From the NCBI RefSeq assembly GCF_001999285.1, contig NZ_MLHN01000002.1:62001-126000 (forward strand): 64,000 bases of DNA, read 5' to 3'. The notes under the pieces are model-generated. The model was not told the DNA's origin and did not search any database. It worked only from the letters and a program-made list of their open reading frames with translations. Position 1 is the stretch's first letter; every line of letters starts with the position of its first letter. Below, piece after piece: positions 52,314 through 63,393 of this stretch. Source of the DNA: Rodentibacter genomosp. 1 (lineage in GTDB: Bacteria; Pseudomonadota; Gammaproteobacteria; Enterobacterales; Pasteurellaceae). A program made the translations under genes and the position numbers.

Positions 52314-52814
52314 CTAAGCGACGGAGCTGGCAAGATTTCCTAAATCTTTATCTATAAGGAATAAGCCTTTACCATCTTCACCAAGAAGGTTTAATTTATC
52401 CAGGATACTGCTGAAAAGTTTTTCTTCTTCATGTTGTTCAGCTACATACCATTGTAAGAAATTGAATGCTGAATAATCTTTTTCTTCAAAAGTAAGTCCT
52501 ACTAACTCATTGATTTTACTGGTAATGAGCTTTTCATGCTCATAAGTAAGCTCAATTACTTCTTTTAATGATTTATATTCGTGTGATGGTGCTTCTATAG
52601 CAGAAATGATTGCCAATGCGCCTGTTTCATTTAAATAAGTGAATAATTTACGCATATGTTGCATTTCTTCAGCCGCATGTGCAGATAAAAATTTTGCTGT
52701 TCCTTCAAAGCCTTGTTGCTCACACCATGCACTCATTTGAAGATATAAATTAGAAGAATAAAACTCTAAATTCATTTGGTCATTTAACAATTTTACTACG
52801 TTTGCTGATAACAT
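52314..52814 (-). CDS. ftnB: Ferritin (second of two)
   Basis: 166 residues of the bacterial ferritin FtnA type. Ferroxidase ligands are in place: Glu17 ([14 protein letters not shown]), Glu50 and His53 (HAAEEMQHM), plus the C-helix glutamate in [12 protein letters not shown] and Gln in [13 protein letters not shown]. It stores iron as a 24-mer. It follows a close paralogue by 15 bases; the symbol for the second copy is by Haemophilus usage, not activity. Confidence 0.9.
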   Translation of the reverse strand: MLSANVVKLLNDQMNLEFYSSNLYLQMSAWCEQQGFEGTAKFLSAHAAEEMQHMRKLFTYLNETGALAIISAIEAPSHEYKSLKEVIELTYEHEKLITSKINELVGLTFEEKDYSAFNFLQWYVAEQHEEEKLFSSILDKLNLLGEDGKGLFLIDKDLGNLASSVA

Positions 52815-52829
52815 TTTATTTCTCCTGTA

Positions 52830-53318
52830 TTACTCTAATGTCGCTAAATCACGATCAATGAAATATAAACCTTTACCATCTTCACCAACAAGATTGAATT
52901 TATCAAGAATACCGCTGAATAATTTTTCTTCTTCATGCTGTTCAGCAACATACCATTGTAAAAAATTAAAAGTGGAGTAGTCCTTGTTCTCAAAAGTCAC
53001 TTCAACCAGCTCATTAATTTTTGAGGTGACTAATTTTTCATGCTCAAGTGTAATTTCAAATACTTCCTTCAAAGATTTATAGTCATTTTTAGGCGCCTCA
53101 ATTCTACCTAAAAGAGGCATACCACTAGTCTCATTGACGTATTGGAATAACTTTTGCATATGTTCTAGTTCTTCATCGGCATGACGAAGTAAAAAGGCAG
53201 CAGCACCTTCATAACCATGTTTCGAACACCATGCGCTCATTTGCAAATAAACATTGGAAGAGTAAAACTCTAGATTAATCTGTTCATTCAATTTGTCTGT
53301 AATTGCTTGGCTAAGCAT
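52830..53318 (-). CDS. ftnA: Ferritin (first of two)
   Basis: 162 residues, close to E. coli FtnA ([20 protein letters not shown]). Glu17, Glu50 and His53 ([10 protein letters not shown]), the glutamate in [12 protein letters not shown] and glutamine in [13 protein letters not shown] form the diiron site. Two ferritin genes in tandem suggest hetero-polymers. Fur-like boxes lie upstream at 53381-53472. Confidence 0.93.
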   Translation of the reverse strand: MLSQAITDKLNEQINLEFYSSNVYLQMSAWCSKHGYEGAAAFLLRHADEELEHMQKLFQYVNETSGMPLLGRIEAPKNDYKSLKEVFEITLEHEKLVTSKINELVEVTFENKDYSTFNFLQWYVAEQHEEEKLFSGILDKFNLVGEDGKGLYFIDRDLATLE

Positions 53319-53380
53319 AACTAACTCCTTTCCTTATTGATTACTAAAAAATAACTTAACTTCTGGCTCTTATTCTATAA

Positions 53381-53472
53381 GTTTAAATGAGAATTTTCAA
53401 GTTGATTTTTATTTAAATTTTTATAACTTATTAATTTTAAATAAAAAAATAAAAACAATGATTCTCATTAAC
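53381..53472 (-). promoter_or_regulatory. Fur-like boxes upstream of the ferritin operon
   Basis: ACAATGATTCTCATTAAC (53455-53472) agrees with the Fur consensus ATAATGATTATCATTATC in 15 of 18 places. A weaker one (TTTAAATGAGAATTTTCAA, about 53382-53400) lies nearer the start codon. Confidence 0.65.
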
Positions 53473-53625
53473 TGGATTTGAGTAACATCTTATAAATAAG
53501 ACAACGTCACATTGATGATTAATTAGTCACACTTTAAAACCTCAGTGTTAAATGCCTTGAATTAATAAATGCAAAATTTTTACCTTAAGTAGAGTAATTA
53601 TTTAAAAGTGATTCATCTCTATATT

Positions 53626-53653
53626 ATTTAACATAATATACATTATGCGAAAC
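53626..53653. other. dif: Chromosome dimer resolution site dif
   Basis: Read on the minus strand: GTTTCGCATAA (XerC arm), TGTATA (centre), TTATGTTAAAT (XerD arm). The XerD arm and centre are identical to E. coli dif, and the XerC arm differs only in its outer bases (GGTGCGCATAA). XerCD recombination here separates chromosome dimers at the septum. It marks the replication terminus region. It lies in a 670-base gene-free interval between the ferritins and sbcB. Confidence 0.93.
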
Positions 53654-53994
53654 TAGTTATCGGGTGAGCGGAAACTACGGATTAAGAAAATCACAGACTT
53701 ATGCACAAGTCACAGATACTACTTAAACAGGACAAATAAAGTGATTTTTAAGCGTTGTAACGGCTTTCTGAAATGTTTTATTGACTATGCTGAATAATTT
53801 GTCATCAGAATGTAAAGATTCTTGGGATTATGTTTTATGAGGAATTAAGATTTTGTTTTTCAGCGGGTTTGAGAAAGATAGAAAGATATTTAGCGATTTT
53901 TAAGCGACTTGTTTTTCTATTTGAGTTTGTTACCCACTAAAAAAGCATATTCATCATTGAATATGCTTTTCTTATATTGTTATGTTGTCACGAA
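53654..53994. other. Intergenic region between dif and sbcB
   Basis: No gene recognised. It contains two copies of GATTTTTAAGCG (about 53734 and 53894) and, at its right end, the sbcB terminator. Confidence 0.5.
53941..53970 (-). terminator. Terminator of sbcB
   Basis: AAAAGCATATTCA and TGAATATGCTTTT form a perfect 13-base stem with a 4-base loop and T-runs on both sides, 25 bases past the sbcB stop. Confidence 0.9.
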
Positions 53995-55416
53995 TTAGCC
54001 TAGCAATTTTATGCCATATTCATAAACTTGTTGCAATAAAGCTAAGTTTTCCTGATTATCCGCATTCTCATTAGCAAGACGTTGCAAACTGGCTTCAAAA
54101 TCAGCCGCACTTTGCTCTAATTTACGTTGTCGATACTTTTGCCACTTAATTTGTTCTGGTCGTGTTAATGTTTTATAAAAATGCCTTGCACGATAATGAA
54201 ATAATAAATCCGGTATACGTTTATCTTCAAAGGACAAGCCATGTTCAGCCAATTTTTCTGCTGGTAATTGACGTAAAATAGCCAGATTATTTTTATCCGC
54301 ATGACTAAAGAAACCACTATAAAGCTCGGTTTCAACATTATCACTTTGTTCAAATTGACGCTCTTCGATAAATATATCTGCGACTTTTTCTCGAATATCA
54401 AAAGACGCACGCAATTTAGCTAAATTTTCTAGACATAATTGGCGATCGATCCCCAAATGTTTCGCATTTTCCGGTAATAATGTTTTAGCCGGAGCAATAA
54501 TTGGGCATTTGTTAATATGAACCAGTTTTAATGGAACTAATGGGACTCCCCTTTTTTCTAATTCAGATTTTTTAGTGTATAAATCATCACGTAATTTATC
54601 TGCACTTTTCGCCAATAAATTATCAATATCTCCCATTAAATCACAAACAATGACGGCATTTTGATTTGTTGGATGCCAAGCTAATGGTGCGATCCAAGTA
54701 CAGTTACCACGATAATTCCCTAACATACCGGAAACATGTACTAATGGGGTCATTTCAGCTGTATTAATGAGCTTTTCTACCTCTTTTTTACCACGATTTT
54801 CAAAGAAATATTGGAATAATTTAGGCTGTTTTTCCTTAATGAGCTTCGCCATAGCTATCGTTGCATAGACATCAGCCATCGCATCGTGAGCATTTTCATG
54901 CTCAATTCCATTAACTTTTGTAAGATTTTCTAATTTAAAGTTTGGAATCCCCTCTTCATCAAAACACCATTGGATGCCTTCGGGACGAAGTGCGTAACAC
55001 GCACGTACCACATCCAATAAATCCCAACGGGAATTACCATTTTTCCAACTATACTCGTAAGGATCGATAAAATTGCGGTAAAAGGTATAGCGTGTCATTT
55101 CATCATCATAACGAATATTGTTGTAGCCCATCACACAGGTGTTTGGTTGGGAAAATTCGGCAAGAATTTTTTCTGCAAACTCTGGTTCAGCTATTCCCTT
55201 TTCATTGCATTCTTGAGGTGTAATACCTGTTACCATTACAGCTTCCGGAGAAGGCAAATAATCGTTTGTTTGCTTACAATAAAGCATTACCGGCTCACCG
55301 ATAATATTAAAATCCGCATCTGTACGAATACCGGCAAACTGTGCCGGGCGATCTTTTGATGGACTAATGCCAAAGCTTTCATAATCATAAATAAAAAAGC
55401 TAAAATTATTCGCCAT
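53995..55416 (-). CDS. sbcB: Exodeoxyribonuclease I
   Basis: 473 residues, DEDDh 3'-5' exonuclease on single strands. FIYDYESFGISPSKDRPAQF gives the first Asp/Glu, NNIRYDDEMTRYTFYRNFID the second Asp, HENAHDAMADVYATIAMAKL the His/Asp. The SH3-like and C-terminal domains follow. It digests single-stranded DNA in mismatch repair and recombination. 12 bases after the transporter gene. Confidence 0.96.
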   Translation of the reverse strand: MANNFSFFIYDYESFGISPSKDRPAQFAGIRTDADFNIIGEPVMLYCKQTNDYLPSPEAVMVTGITPQECNEKGIAEPEFAEKILAEFSQPNTCVMGYNNIRYDDEMTRYTFYRNFIDPYEYSWKNGNSRWDLLDVVRACYALRPEGIQWCFDEEGIPNFKLENLTKVNGIEHENAHDAMADVYATIAMAKLIKEKQPKLFQYFFENRGKKEVEKLINTAEMTPLVHVSGMLGNYRGNCTWIAPLAWHPTNQNAVIVCDLMGDIDNLLAKSADKLRDDLYTKKSELEKRGVPLVPLKLVHINKCPIIAPAKTLLPENAKHLGIDRQLCLENLAKLRASFDIREKVADIFIEERQFEQSDNVETELYSGFFSHADKNNLAILRQLPAEKLAEHGLSFEDKRIPDLLFHYRARHFYKTLTRPEQIKWQKYRQRKLEQSAADFEASLQRLANENADNQENLALLQQVYEYGIKLLG

Positions 55417-55428
55417 ACTATTTCTCTT

Positions 55429-56304
55429 TTATTCCATAATTTTATCTAAATAGTACAAACAGAAAATTGCGCTCAAACTAAATAGAATACCTAGCCCATT
55501 GATTTTGCTAATTTTCTCTTTGAAAATGAATGCGCCGGTAATAGTGCCAAGGCAAATGACTCCGATATTCATACCGGCAAAAACTAATGTTGGGTTACTA
55601 CCAAAACTCTGATGAGCCTTAATATAAAAGAGAATATTAAAGAAATTTAGTACACCTAAAATTACCCCACCGCTGAAGCTCGTCGCAGTCCACTGTACAC
55701 GTTTCAGCAATAAATAGACAAACATGACGCAAGTAGCAAGTGAAAATGATATAAATAGTGTCGCTGGAAATGCTCCACCACTTTTAGCCACTTGTTTGAA
55801 TAAAATATCAATAATGCCATAGCCAAACCACACACCGATTAACCATAAAACGCCTTTAAAATTAACTGCACTTTGTCCTTGATTTGGTTTTGTTAGTAAA
55901 CAAAATAGCCCTATAAATGCCAGGATAATCCCGATTATTTTTGATTGACTCAATGTTTCATGGAAAATGAGAAATGCCGCTAAAATAGGCAAGAATAAAG
56001 AGAGACGTTGTGCTGCATCTGAACGAACAATACCTGCAAACTCCACGGCTTTTGACATAATAATAAACACGCTAGGTAACAATACCCCTAAGGCTAGAAA
56101 AATGGGGGAACTTTCACTCTGTACGATATAATCCGTCAATGTTAGCCCTTTAAAATCCGGTTTTAATAGAAAATAGCTAAGCGTAATCGCCGTAATATAA
56201 TTAAATGCAATAGCCTGCTCGATAATAATATTTTTTTTACGTGCAATTTTAAGCAATACAGAAACCGCAACACTGCAGAAAATAGCGAGAATGAGATTGT
56301 ACAT
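55429..56304 (-). CDS. EamA/DMT-family transporter
   Basis: 291 residues with about ten hydrophobic helices in two related halves (for example FLPILAAFLIFHETLSQSKI and GIILAFIGLFCLLTK, repeated as GTITGAFIFKEKISKINGLG near the end), the EamA architecture. An inner-membrane metabolite exporter or importer; substrate unknown. It is probably cotranscribed with sbcB. Confidence 0.85.
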   Translation of the reverse strand: MYNLILAIFCSVAVSVLLKIARKKNIIIEQAIAFNYITAITLSYFLLKPDFKGLTLTDYIVQSESSPIFLALGVLLPSVFIIMSKAVEFAGIVRSDAAQRLSLFLPILAAFLIFHETLSQSKIIGIILAFIGLFCLLTKPNQGQSAVNFKGVLWLIGVWFGYGIIDILFKQVAKSGGAFPATLFISFSLATCVMFVYLLLKRVQWTATSFSGGVILGVLNFFNILFYIKAHQSFGSNPTLVFAGMNIGVICLGTITGAFIFKEKISKINGLGILFSLSAIFCLYYLDKIME

Positions 56305-56371
56305 TTTGTTCCCTGACTAGTAGTTGATTAAACATTAATAATTTTTTAGAAGAAATAGATATTTTCAAAAA

Positions 56372-56575
56372 AGTGCGCTCAAAAATACCAGTATTATGTA
56401 GCAAATGCACAAAAATAGAAATTTCAACGAACATGTAGGGACACACTGCGTGTGTCCGTTATAAAATCATTTAAATAGGTTAAAATTCGGACACACGCAG
56501 TGTGTCCCTACAACTTAACCAAAAAACAGATTTGTGCAACGGCTACAACCGAAAAACACGCTCATTTTTAACCGC
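56372..56575. repeat. USS-flanked palindromic repeat, copy C (complete)
   Basis: A large palindrome of about 200 bases. The core has TGTAGGGACACACTGCGTG continuing to GTCCG (56433-56457), a spacer with AAATAGGTTAAAATT, and the exact inverted arm ending in CAGTGTGTCCCTACA (about 56486-56510). Outside are ACACAAATCTG-type arms and USS-like ends on both sides (AGTGCGCTC at 56375, ACCGCACC near 56572). Lies between mukB end and the EamA gene start. Confidence 0.85.
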
Positions 56576-56584
56576 ACCTGTATT

Positions 56585-59500
56585 CTACCCTGTTGCACCA
56601 AATCCACGTAATCCGACCACATGAACGTGTTCTTGATTTCCTGAGATTTTCCGTACCAATTTATATGTTGTCCCTTTTTCCGGACTGATATTTTCCGGTG
56701 CCGCAATGAGGAGTTGCATATCCAATCGTTCACATAATTCAAATAAAGTGGAAATAGACTTGCCATCAAGACGTGCAGCTTCATCAAGGAAGAGTAAACG
56801 ACAAGGTATAATGTCTTTGCCTCGAATACGGCGGCTTTCTTCTTCCCAACTTTGTACGACCATTAAGAGAATTGACATACCGGTACCAATTGCTTCCCCG
56901 GTGGAAAGTGCACCGCTTTCTGCACGCAACCAACCATCTGCACCACGAAAAACTTCCACTTCTAATTCAAGATAATTGCGATAATCTAATAATTCTTCAC
57001 CGATAGTTTGTGCAGTGCGTTGTCCCATATCAATATGCGGATTAATGCGTTGATAGAGCTTCGCCATAGCTTCTGAGAAAGTAATACGGTTGTCACTAAA
57101 TAAATCTTGATATTCATCTTGCTGACCTGAAAGGGCATCAAGCAGCATCGCATGGGTATCACGAATATTTACTACTAAGCGTACGGATTTTACCTGACCG
57201 AAGGCAATATTTTGTAACCCTTGATTTAACATACGAATACGATTTTGCTCACGTTGAATCGTTTTACGCATAATATTTGCCACACTTTCGGAATTAATCG
57301 CTAGCTTTTTCTCACGCTCGGTAAGTTCCGCTGTTAAACGGGAAAGCTCAATTTCCATTTGTTCAATGGCGTCAATAGGATCATCCGTTTTAATGATATC
57401 TTGTCGGATACGTTCGCGTAAATGTTGATAGACTGCAATAAAGAACTGTACTTTATTTTCCGGCTTGCGGCTATCTTCCGAGGCTCGCAAGCTATCACGT
57501 AAATATTCGTTATCCGCAACGGCAGTACGTAATGCGCCCAATGCCTTATCTGATATTGAACGTAATTCATCGGCAGATAAATAAGCAAGCTCACGACGGT
57601 TTAATCGTTTTTCCACATCAGAGTGGCGGGATAAACGTAGCACGACGCACCAACTGACTTTGGCAGCAACAATCAATTCTCGCTGGGTTTTGTAATCACG
57701 TTCAGACTTGCGAATACGGCGGTTAAGATTTTCCGCTTCACTTTCAATTAACGTGAGTTGTTTTTCTACATAAGAACGTCTTTGACGATTGATTGAAAGT
57801 TGTTGATGCAATTCATCACGACGAATACGGGCACGCTCCTCTGAGCCTTCATCAGCACGTACTCCTAATTCCCCCACTTCGTCCATTAGCTCTTTTAATA
57901 ACTGATTTTTGCTCTCATAAGAACTTTGTAATCCAATAAACACTTGATTATATTGTGCGAATTGAGCCTGTTTTTGACGAAGCTGTTCACGTTGTGTATC
58001 ACGTTGCGATTGCATCAATTCTAAACGTTTACGCAATTGCTCATTTAATTCTGAGGTTTCCGTCTGTCCTACATCTTCATAAGCAAAATGATGTTTACGT
58101 TGTACGACATCGGCTAATGCAAAAACACGTTGTTGCACTTGTTTTTGACGTTCAATGGCCTGTGCTAATTCATTTTTTAACGTTTCATAATGTTCCGGAT
58201 CGCTTTGTAACGTGTTAGCTATCGGTTCTAGTTGTGACAACGTCTCACCATATTGGCGAATAAATAATTCATCTTGCTCCGCTATATCTAATTGTTCCCG
58301 ACATTCCTCGATACGATCAACTAAATCTTCATCTGCCAATACGCTTAATTGTGGAATTAATTTATTAAGTAACTGCATTTTTTCTTTTGCGTTGTCTAAT
58401 TGAATACGCAATTGTTGCTCACCACTACTAAATTGATTTAATTCACGATCAATTTCATTACGCTCACGGTTAATTTCTGCCATTAACGCTTCCGGATTTG
58501 GTTGGAATGCAAGAGCTAAATGTAAACCGACAAATTGGCTAAAATGTTCGTGTAAACGTTGGCATTTTTGCACATCAAAGGCAATTTGTGCGTGCTCTTC
58601 CGCAATTTCATCACGTTGAACTTGCAATTCTTCCAAACGTTTTTCACGGGCGGCACGGCCAAATAATGGAATTTCCGGGAATTTAGAATAACGCAATTCA
58701 CGCTCGGATACTTGCACCACGACACCAAGCTCAAGCTCTTGAGCAGAGAGTACATTATCATCGAAAGCGGTCGGATCACCTTCAATTAAATAAAGATCAT
58801 CCGGACAATCATCAAGTTTATCTAATTGTTCCCTTACCGTATTTAAATCACGAACCACAATAGCATGTCGTGCTGGGCCGTAAAGTGCGGAAAAATATGG
58901 TGCGTCTTCAATCGGCACATCATCATAAAGTTCGGAAAGCAATACCCCGCCGAAACGTTCTGCAAGGGCATTCAAACGCATATCTTCAGAACCGTCAGGT
59001 TGGCTTAAACGGGAAATTTGCTCGTCTAATTGTTGGCGTTTTTGTTCAAGTTGATCACGCTGCATCGTCAATTCGCGTTCTTTCACGAGTTGCGCCTGCA
59101 TAAAATTCATCACATCCTGACTATGTTGAAATGTCTCACCACTTTGTTCCTGTAAACGTTCTAATGATGCTTGAGCCGTTAACCAAGCGGGCGCTTTACG
59201 TGAGTTTTCATCATAAAGTACGGTTAAATTTTCACGTTTTTGACGAAGTATCGAACGTGTTTCCACTTGTTCGGAAAGTTCTGCTGACAGATCCTCGACC
59301 AAGGCCTCTTGCTCGGCATAATATTCTTCTAACTCATCGGCTGTTTCTAAATTTAAATTTGCCCGTTGGTTAAAATCATTCCGTAATTTGACCGCACTTT
59401 GCTGTTGAGTATAACGTTGCTCAAGCTCATGTAATTTTCCACGGAGTTGTGGGGCTTGCTGAGCTTGTAATTTTTGGTTTGGGTATTCACGCAATAATTC

Positions 59501-61111
59501 CTTTGCGCTTTCCCAAGCCGCAGAACGAGGCACATCACCCGCAATTTTACAAACGAGCTGATAAGCTTTATCAAATTGAGATTTTGCCGCTTCAGAAATA
59601 GACATTTTGTGTTCCAATTCCAACACAGTATCTGTCAAACTTTCTGCGTGAGCAGCAAATTCGGCGTGATAATCGTCCACATTTTTTACACTTAATTCAG
59701 CTAAACCGCATAAGGTTTTGGCTTTTTCTAATGCCGCAATTGCTTGTTGATACTGCAATGCACGAGTTTGTTGTGCATCAAGGGCCTGTTGATAATCGGC
59801 AAGTTGTGTACGGACTGAATCAATTTCAATTTCTGTTTGTTCAAATTGGGCTTGGCTTTCTTCCAAGGCTTCATTCGCATTTTCTACAACGATTTTCTGT
59901 TCTTCTAAACGTTCTGAAAGCGCGGTAACATCTTCTTGATAGCGGGAAATCTTTTCCTGATGGCGCAAAGCATTCAATACAAGATTTAAATGATCTACGG
60001 CACTTTGATGATCGACTTCTAAAGTTCGTTCATTTTCTGCCAATTCTGCCGCTTCACGACTTAAATCAATTAAACGATGTTGTGATAAATCCTGCTCTGC
60101 CTTAGCTTTGTACCATTCACGGCGAGATCCCAATGCCGCTTCAATATTGCCACGGCGTTCGTTGGCATTACGCATATAATCCGATGCCACATAATTGGTC
60201 GTTTCGGTGATTAAATGCTTGAATAAATCACGATCGGATTGGGTAACCTTAATAGCTTCCAAGGTCATACGGTTTTCACGCAACGCACTTTCCATATCTT
60301 GGAAGGCTTTGCGTACCCCTAAATTTTCCGGCAATAAATAATCACGTAAAGAACGGGTGATCGCACTTGAAATACCGCCGTACAAGGAGGCTTCGATAAG
60401 TTTATAGAATTTGCTGCGATCTGAGGCAGAACGTAAACGTTTTGGAATAATGCCCAAATCAAACATCATACCGTGATAATCGGTGATGGAATGGTATTGT
60501 TTAAACTGAGCGCCTAAATTCTCAATTTTATCTTTGAGTTCGTTTAAATTCAGCACACGAGCTTGACGCTCCCCCACGGTTTCCGTGAAAAGTGCGGTCG
60601 GATTTTGAGATAATTCTACACCTTGAAGGGAGAAGGTTTTTAAATCGACTTTTTTATCCCGTCCGGCGACCTGCTGTAAACGAACCCCGACAAGAACACG
60701 CTGATGACGGGAATTAATGGTATCCAATACAGCGTAACAAACGCCCGGGCGTAATTTCCCATGCAACCCTTTATCACGCGATCCGCCTGTCGAACCTGCC
60801 TCCGTAGTATTTCGGAAATGAAGTAAGGTTAAATCAGGAATTAAAGCAGTGACAAACCCTGCCATCGTGGTTGATTTCCCTGCCCCGTTACCACCGGAAA
60901 GCGTGGTGACCAGTTCATCTAAATCAAAAGTTCGGGCAAAAAAGCCGTTCCAGTTGATTAAGGTTAAAGAACGAAATTTTCCTCGTTCTACGTCATTTTG
61001 TATCTGAGAAAAAGGTGTCGATATAAGATGACTATCTGCTGTTTCAGTGCTGATTTCACTTGATTCGTTTTCTAACCCGATTTCATTTTCTAATTCTAAA
61101 ACATCAGACAT
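56585..61111 (-). CDS. mukB: Chromosome partition protein MukB
   Basis: 1508 residues, SMC-like. Walker A in [17 protein letters not shown] (about 66-82), two long coiled coils with the hinge near 660-800 ([20 protein letters not shown]), the signature [17 protein letters not shown] and Walker B in [13 protein letters not shown] near the C-terminus. The MukBEF motor organises the chromosome and is excluded from the terminus by MatP in relatives. Start overlaps the mukE stop by one base. Confidence 0.97.
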   Translation of the reverse strand: MSDVLELENEIGLENESSEISTETADSHLISTPFSQIQNDVERGKFRSLTLINWNGFFARTFDLDELVTTLSGGNGAGKSTTMAGFVTALIPDLTLLHFRNTTEAGSTGGSRDKGLHGKLRPGVCYAVLDTINSRHQRVLVGVRLQQVAGRDKKVDLKTFSLQGVELSQNPTALFTETVGERQARVLNLNELKDKIENLGAQFKQYHSITDYHGMMFDLGIIPKRLRSASDRSKFYKLIEASLYGGISSAITRSLRDYLLPENLGVRKAFQDMESALRENRMTLEAIKVTQSDRDLFKHLITETTNYVASDYMRNANERRGNIEAALGSRREWYKAKAEQDLSQHRLIDLSREAAELAENERTLEVDHQSAVDHLNLVLNALRHQEKISRYQEDVTALSERLEEQKIVVENANEALEESQAQFEQTEIEIDSVRTQLADYQQALDAQQTRALQYQQAIAALEKAKTLCGLAELSVKNVDDYHAEFAAHAESLTDTVLELEHKMSISEAAKSQFDKAYQLVCKIAGDVPRSAAWESAKELLREYPNQKLQAQQAPQLRGKLHELEQRYTQQQSAVKLRNDFNQRANLNLETADELEEYYAEQEALVEDLSAELSEQVETRSILRQKRENLTVLYDENSRKAPAWLTAQASLERLQEQSGETFQHSQDVMNFMQAQLVKERELTMQRDQLEQKRQQLDEQISRLSQPDGSEDMRLNALAERFGGVLLSELYDDVPIEDAPYFSALYGPARHAIVVRDLNTVREQLDKLDDCPDDLYLIEGDPTAFDDNVLSAQELELGVVVQVSERELRYSKFPEIPLFGRAAREKRLEELQVQRDEIAEEHAQIAFDVQKCQRLHEHFSQFVGLHLALAFQPNPEALMAEINRERNEIDRELNQFSSGEQQLRIQLDNAKEKMQLLNKLIPQLSVLADEDLVDRIEECREQLDIAEQDELFIRQYGETLSQLEPIANTLQSDPEHYETLKNELAQAIERQKQVQQRVFALADVVQRKHHFAYEDVGQTETSELNEQLRKRLELMQSQRDTQREQLRQKQAQFAQYNQVFIGLQSSYESKNQLLKELMDEVGELGVRADEGSEERARIRRDELHQQLSINRQRRSYVEKQLTLIESEAENLNRRIRKSERDYKTQRELIVAAKVSWCVVLRLSRHSDVEKRLNRRELAYLSADELRSISDKALGALRTAVADNEYLRDSLRASEDSRKPENKVQFFIAVYQHLRERIRQDIIKTDDPIDAIEQMEIELSRLTAELTEREKKLAINSESVANIMRKTIQREQNRIRMLNQGLQNIAFGQVKSVRLVVNIRDTHAMLLDALSGQQDEYQDLFSDNRITFSEAMAKLYQRINPHIDMGQRTAQTIGEELLDYRNYLELEVEVFRGADGWLRAESGALSTGEAIGTGMSILLMVVQSWEEESRRIRGKDIIPCRLLFLDEAARLDGKSISTLFELCERLDMQLLIAAPENISPEKGTTYKLVRKISGNQEHVHVVGLRGFGATG

Positions 61112-61845
61112 TATGCTTGTTCTCCATCAAATTCTTCGTCAATTTCACCCGCACTTTCCGCTTCTTGTTCGGTTAATTGTACCTGTTTTTCCAAGGCGAG
61201 AGATTCAGGTGTAGCCGCCTCTCCATCACGAATTAATCGTACTTGTGCTTCCAATGGGTCATCACCGGAACGGACTTCCGCACCGAAACGGAACACCGAT
61301 TCAGAGATGGTAAATTTACCGCTATTTTGCTCCCCTACAGTTTGAATCATCCCTAAACGACGTAATCTACCTATCGCAGCCCTGACTTTTTCAGCAAGTT
61401 TTTGTTTATCCAAATCAGAACCTGTCGAACGTTGGTTTACCGCCTTCAATAATTTACTTTCATCAGCTAAATTTAATAATTCATCATATACTTCTTGGGT
61501 ACTAAAAATCCCCTGCTGTGCCAAACGTTCCGGGCTTAAATAGAGATAACACAAAACTTTCCCCACTAACATTTCCAATTCGGACAATACAGAACGGGCA
61601 ATTAAAGTTGTTGCCTTAGGACGTAAATAGAAAAAGCCTTCAGGCGCACGAATCAGCTCTACATTATAGCGGCGATAAAAACCGTCTAGATCATTTTGGA
61701 AATCCATTAAAAAGGCGTGATTATCAAGTTGTTCCGTGCTGATATGGCGACCTGAACGCAAAAGGCTATCTACTGTCGGAAATAAGGGATTCGCAATTGC
61801 CGTTGCAAGTTTTGGGGAAATTACATCTTGAAGATTATCTGTCAT
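61111..61845 (-). CDS. mukE: Chromosome partition protein MukE
   Basis: 244 residues of two winged-helix domains: [40 protein letters not shown] and [20 protein letters not shown] are conserved. It joins MukF and MukB. The C-terminus is acidic. Middle gene of mukF-mukE-mukB. Confidence 0.96.
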   Translation of the reverse strand: MTDNLQDVISPKLATAIANPLFPTVDSLLRSGRHISTEQLDNHAFLMDFQNDLDGFYRRYNVELIRAPEGFFYLRPKATTLIARSVLSELEMLVGKVLCYLYLSPERLAQQGIFSTQEVYDELLNLADESKLLKAVNQRSTGSDLDKQKLAEKVRAAIGRLRRLGMIQTVGEQNSGKFTISESVFRFGAEVRSGDDPLEAQVRLIRDGEAATPESLALEKQVQLTEQEAESAGEIDEEFDGEQA

Positions 61846-61914
61846 GGTTTATTTCTCTTACTTTTTATATTCTGTCCCAAGGATGATCAAATTTCTTTTA
61901 AAATTGACCGTACT

Positions 61915-63249
61915 TTAATACTTATCAATCACGTGAGCCTGTACCTCTGCACCCTGCTCATTAATTTCTTTCCAATTCGGATAAACGCCTGATAAATCAT
62001 CATTTGCTATTCCTAAACGCACCGCCTGATCCACAATAATACGCGCCACATCAAAATGGCGGGAAAGCGGATAATTATCAAGTTGTTCTTTGAGAACTAC
62101 GCTCAAGTCTATCGGACGATTATTTTCTCGGTATTGAATCAGCAAGTTTTGCATATGATCGACAATCTGATCATGTAAATCTGATAGAGATTCGTATTGC
62201 AACGCTTCCGGTAATTCACCCAACGCATCATCTTCACGTAGTACCATGTCTTCATCACGCAAATCAACGAGGCGATCCGCTTGTGCCGTCCATAAAAACC
62301 AAGGGTGATCAAAATAATGGTGAATAGAATGACGTAAACGCTGTGAAAAGACCCGATTTTTATCCATATCAATGGCAGTACGGATAAACTTATGTACGTG
62401 ACGATCATAGCCAATCCACAAATCAATGGCTTGTTGTCCCCAACTTATAATTCGGTCAAGTTTCGATTGCAAATCGGTAATTAATTGATCAATAAAATAC
62501 AAATCATCACGCCCAATCACACAATCTTGAATCCGCAATAACTGTGCTTGCAGTTTATCGCCGGCGGCATTTAAGGTATCTTGCAATTCACGTAAGTTAC
62601 CTGATGTTTCATCCAACAAACGTTCACAGCTTGAAATTGCCGATTGCCAATCTTTGCTTAATAGCTCGGCAATTTCTTCTTTAATACTTTGCTGATTCTC
62701 ATCCATAATACGTTGTGAAAGATCAATGCTATCAAAGATTTCTGCAACGGAATATTTCAACGGCGCAAAAACATTTTTACGCCAATAATGCTCGCTTTCA
62801 TTATTTTGAGCGCCTTCCTCAGCAGAATTTGATGCCCGTTGTATTTCATCAGCCACAATAGAAAGTTGCACGGAAAGTCGTAACGTAGAAAATTCACGTT
62901 GGCGAATATAATAATCGGACACGCCTACGCCGAGCGGTGTAAGACGATAAATCGCCAAACCTTCGGTAAACTCGCTACTAAAACGATTTAATAAACGTTG
63001 TTTAACCAGCTCATTGATGGCGTTATTAGCACGAGTGGCAATGGCATCGGTAGATTGATCAAAGGCATTGATGGTATGGCGAAAAATATCCACAAGATCG
63101 GCTTCTAACATCTCGCCGTCTAATCGTTCATTGTTATAAATGGCAATCGCCAACAGAAATACCAAACGCTCGGTGGTTAAATTCAGTGAAAACTCGCGTT
63201 CTTTCGCCCAAGAGACAAGTTCTGGGATGGTCTGTGATGTTTCAATCAT
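61915..63249 (-). CDS. mukF: Chromosome partition protein MukF (kleisin)
   Basis: 444 residues: N-terminal winged helix dimer domain ([20 protein letters not shown]), helical middle, calcium-binding-type acidic stretch, C-terminal winged helix ([20 protein letters not shown]). Closes the MukB ring as kleisin. First gene of the operon; 69 bases before mukE. No cmoM/smtA upstream, unlike E. coli. Confidence 0.96.
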   Translation of the reverse strand: MIETSQTIPELVSWAKEREFSLNLTTERLVFLLAIAIYNNERLDGEMLEADLVDIFRHTINAFDQSTDAIATRANNAINELVKQRLLNRFSSEFTEGLAIYRLTPLGVGVSDYYIRQREFSTLRLSVQLSIVADEIQRASNSAEEGAQNNESEHYWRKNVFAPLKYSVAEIFDSIDLSQRIMDENQQSIKEEIAELLSKDWQSAISSCERLLDETSGNLRELQDTLNAAGDKLQAQLLRIQDCVIGRDDLYFIDQLITDLQSKLDRIISWGQQAIDLWIGYDRHVHKFIRTAIDMDKNRVFSQRLRHSIHHYFDHPWFLWTAQADRLVDLRDEDMVLREDDALGELPEALQYESLSDLHDQIVDHMQNLLIQYRENNRPIDLSVVLKEQLDNYPLSRHFDVARIIVDQAVRLGIANDDLSGVYPNWKEINEQGAEVQAHVIDKY

Positions 63250-63358
63250 TGAAATGATAAGACGTTAAAATTGAATAAAAATTGAGGCGATTATACAGGT
63301 TTTTTTACAAATCTTGAAAATCTTCTTTTTAATTGACCGCACTTTTACTATTTTCACG

Positions 63359-63364
63359 TATAAT
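63359..63364 (+). promoter_or_regulatory. Likely -10 box of ttcA
   Basis: TATAAT preceded by CACG lies 29 bases before the ttcA start codon, within the 144-base divergent mukF-ttcA region. The -35 is not clear; TTGACC overlaps a USS upstream with a spacer of 20. Confidence 0.5.
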
Positions 63365-63393
63365 GCGCACTTTCCATAAGTGAGCAAAACAGA

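Noticed and set aside
56585-61111. Numerous plus-strand ORFs in mukB
   Set aside because: Antisense shadows of a long coiled-coil gene; none has a start signal or recognisable domain.
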